Position numbers and translations under genes: made by a program. The notes under the pieces were generated by a model. That model was not told the origin of the DNA. It saw only the letters and a list, made by a program, of their open reading frames with translations, and did no database searches. Below are positions 61,383 through 64,000 of a DNA stretch of 64,000 bases, in pieces. The stretch's first letter is position 1. Every line of letters begins with the position of its first letter. Source of the DNA: Venturia oleaginea (lineage: Eukaryota; Ascomycota; Dothideomycetes; Venturiales; Venturiaceae); contig JABMLP010000014.1 of assembly GCA_013176395.1 (NCBI GenBank), positions 1,488,001 through 1,552,000 on the forward strand. Direction: 5' to 3'.

Positions 61383-64000
61383 CTATGGCACATACAATCT
61401 CGAATAACTCTTTGTCTCAGTCCTACAACAAACACAAGCCTTGAAATTCCTCGTCGCCATATTGACCCTGCACTCATCACAAAGACAAAGACACCCACAC
61501 GGCCATAACAATATGGTTCTTGGTGAATCCTGACAAACTACACATTGAGGGCCCGACGATCCCAAACCTTCAGCACCATTGTTCCAATCATCGGTATCGA
61601 CACTGTAGGGAGGGAGGTGGTTCGATCGTTTAGCATCTCTGCGAGAAATGACAAATTGCTCGAGGAGTCGTTCTTCGTCTTCGCCAGAAATAGGAGAAGA
61701 GAGAGCGTCGAGGTTAAGTTGAGAGCCGTAGCGAGAGGAGGAGAGCACTGCAGCTCGTTCTTGATTTTGTTGGCGGCGGTATTGAGAGCGCGTCATGATG
61801 CCAGGTCGTCGTAGTCGCTGGGCTAACATGCGTGCTTCTTGTTGCTGCTCAACTGTTTGAGGATCCAAAAGTGTCGCTAGTTGTTCCGAATCAAAGATGG
61901 TGTCGGGTGTAGCTTCGCGCTTCAGTGCTGATTTGAAATCTTGCTGCGTAGGCGTACGAGCGCCATCTCGGATGTTGCTTAGATCTTCCCACACGTCCGA
62001 AGCATGACTTGAGTCTGCTTCAGAAGCATTCGTGGACATAGAGATGACACTCGATGTATCATCATCATCACCACCATCGTGAGAAGTGCCTTCGTAATCA
62101 CCACTAGTATCAACCTCGCCCCACCATTCTCCCCTTTTCCATCGATCATAAAGCTTGTCGTCTAAGAGATTCCCGTCCGGGTCTTTAGTGTATGGGTAGC
62201 GTCGTCGCATTTCCTCTTCGACATCGTCTGACCGCATCCACAGTTCCCGCTTTGGCTGTTCTGTAGCTCGGCCATTGCCGCTGGCCGCTACTTTTTGGAT
62301 TGAGCTTTCGCCAATCGCTCGCCGCAGCCATTGTGGACGCCATACTATTCCTGTCTTATTGAGAATAAACACAAACACCCCGGCATGAAGACCAAGAATG
62401 AGCCAGAAAACGCCATGTAGAAATCGCATCGCGAGTGCCCATCTTCCGTGTCTCGACGCGGCCCTGGCAATAGCCACATCTTCGTCCTCTTCTGCAGTCC
62501 GCGCTTTTCGCTCAACGGCATATCCAGGCAGTTTTTCGTTTCCCAACAGCCCCTCAATCCTGTCGTGACCTGCTGCACGAAGTTCCATTGGAACAGATGC
62601 ACGAGTTTTCATAAACAATAGCCCCTGCGAAAGCTCTTGCACGCGTTTCCGCTCGACCCATGTCATGTTATTAACACGAACTTTGGCCCCTTCGTTGAGA
62701 TAGACGGCCTCACTGGCTGCAGTGAGAATAGCAAAACCTGTTGTTAGAAGGGTCGTGTAAAAGTCGTCGCTCATTCGAAATCGAAGGGGGGTGGCCTGCG
62801 AGAAGTGAACATTAGCATTGAGGTTACGATAGGCAGCAGCAAATCTTTCAGCGATGCCGTGCGGGCTGTCCACGGTGGAAGGCAAGGACATTGCAGTCAA
62901 GAGGAGTGCGACGATGTACACTGCAAGGCAGGCTAGCATGCCAAGAACAACAACAAGGTGGGGGAGAAATCCCACAAGGAAAACGGTTGGAAAGCGGAAA
63001 ATCCAGGTTCCGCTTGAAGTGTTGGAGGTGTAGAGATGGAAAATGCTCCAGCCGATTGCAACGAAATAGGTGACACCCCAAAAGCCGGTGCTGAGAAGTC
63101 GATATTTGTTGCGAAGGCCAAAGACGGACAGGATCATACTCGTCAGGTTGTTACACGCCCACAGCAACGATATCATAAGCATTTCGGGAGACACATTCAT
63201 GGCCTCGATAAGGATCTGCTTGTCCAGGGGTGTGGAGGCCGCCTTCAGATCTTGGGCAGCATCCACCTTGCCCGCAAGGGTCATCTCGAAAGGCTTCAGC
63301 ACCATGGACTCAGCTTCAGCGAATGCCAGCGAGAGCTCCATCAGCTTCGTGTCGCCCATGGGTTGGCGACCCTGCACAGCACATGCCAGTGTCTCGACAA
63401 AGGCGCTCAAACAGAGGGACAGGAACAAGGGCCAGAGAAGACTCAGAGACCCAGCAGGGGGTTGTCCAGCGACCCTTCTCATATTCAAGTTGGCGCAAGA
63501 GGCCTCCTCGGACTCCCAGAAGAGAGCCACAGAGCTCATCTTGTATGCGAAACCACCTTCACCAGCATAGTCCAACGAGAACTGCTTGTCAGGATTGCCA
63601 TAGTGTAGCTGTGGCCAGTCCGGCGAGGACTGACAGCGGATACCTTGGAGTAGCCATTGTATCTGGTAGAGTATGGAGACGATGGGGAGGAGGTACATGC
63701 CGAGTCGGACAGGCCATTTTGGGTCGAGCGGGACTCTCGGCGAAGCGTAGAATAGGGTTCGATTGTTGAGAATTGCCTAGCGAATGGAAATGAGCAAGAT
63801 GTAAGCAGTGCAGTGAGGGCGTATACCATAAGCAGAGTGACAACGGCCCATCTTGACGATATGTATTGAAAGATGCCGCCTGCAGTCTTCCAACTCTGCC
63901 AGGAAAAGAAGCCAGCAGTCTTGGGGACACTTTTCATAGCAGCAGTCGGGGCTGGTGTTACTGAGACAGCCTGGGAAGATGTTCCAGTGGAGCTGAAGGT
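61383..64000 (-). CDS. Multi-pass membrane RING-type E3 ubiquitin ligase (Asi1/Asi3-like), partial at window edge
   Basis: Related proteins sit in the inner nuclear membrane and ubiquitylate transcription factors and misplaced membrane proteins. I read exon 63776-61383 joined through a 50-bp intron (63777-63826) to an upstream exon that is open to the window end; an internal ATG at 63937 is a possible start. Membrane spans include GSLSLLWPLFLSLCLSAFVE, VSPEMLMISLLWACN, LLSTGFWGVTYFVAIGWSIF, FLVGFLPHLVVVLGMLACL and FLHGVFWLILGLHAGVFVF. The long cytosolic/nuclear part is acidic and Ser-rich. The C-terminus is a RING finger: CVVCQDSPRTILLWPCGCLC, CDEC and CVCC, ending in SRLYVP, typical of the family. 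Spacing of Cys is complete. Confidence 0.85.

Overview
This is a nuclear window from a filamentous ascomycete (Pezizomycotina). The genes carry short GT-AG introns of about 40-200 bp. Typical families of that group are present: a HET-domain incompatibility gene, a PTH11/SAT4-type membrane protein, DASH subunit Dad1, Rho4, a fungal GILT-like protein, a cutinase and a GH43-like secreted hydrolase. The mobile elements are fungal too: Fot/pogo DDE elements with TA target duplications and a chromodomain-bearing Metaviridae (gypsy) retrotransposon. Class or genus cannot be fixed from the sequence alone. All gene models are my own splice reconstructions, checked for reading-frame continuity.

Left arm (1-27.3 kb) is mostly ordinary gene space. 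A divergent pair encodes two mitochondrial OXPHOS subunits, complex I NDUFS4 and ATP synthase subunit f, sharing a 269-bp gap. Next come a large low-complexity protein of unknown role, a HET-domain gene broken by one in-frame TGA, Dad1, Rho4, two fold-back MITE-like repeats, a five-exon rhodopsin-like membrane protein, an MFS transporter (Dal5/allantoate permease type), a secreted GH43-like protein and an F-box-like protein.

Middle (27.5-48.4 kb) is an accessory island built of nested transposons. It holds a retroposon-like repeat with a (TTGA)n end, a truncated Fot-type element carrying a 231-bp solo LTR, an older solo LTR, and a complete 6.1-kb chromovirus inserted at the last bases of that LTR. 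The chromovirus has identical 311-bp LTRs, a 5-bp target duplication and Tf1-like self-priming signals. An AT-rich stretch follows, then a chromodomain/AT-hook host gene, a decayed piece of a class V chitinase-like gene, and a three-layer nest (deleted Fot-type element containing a solo LTR containing the retroposon).

Right arm (48.4-64 kb) returns to genes: a cutinase with an unusual low-complexity insertion, a GILT-like thiol reductase, a PI31 proteasome regulator, a third fold-back repeat, a deletion-derivative Fot-type element directly beside a nearly intact 1.86-kb Fot/pogo element, a secreted protein of unknown function, and the 3' part of an Asi-type membrane RING ubiquitin ligase running off the window end.

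I see no defence system, CRISPR, rRNA or convincing tRNA. The most unusual content is the transposon island, where target-site duplications allow the order of insertions to be read.
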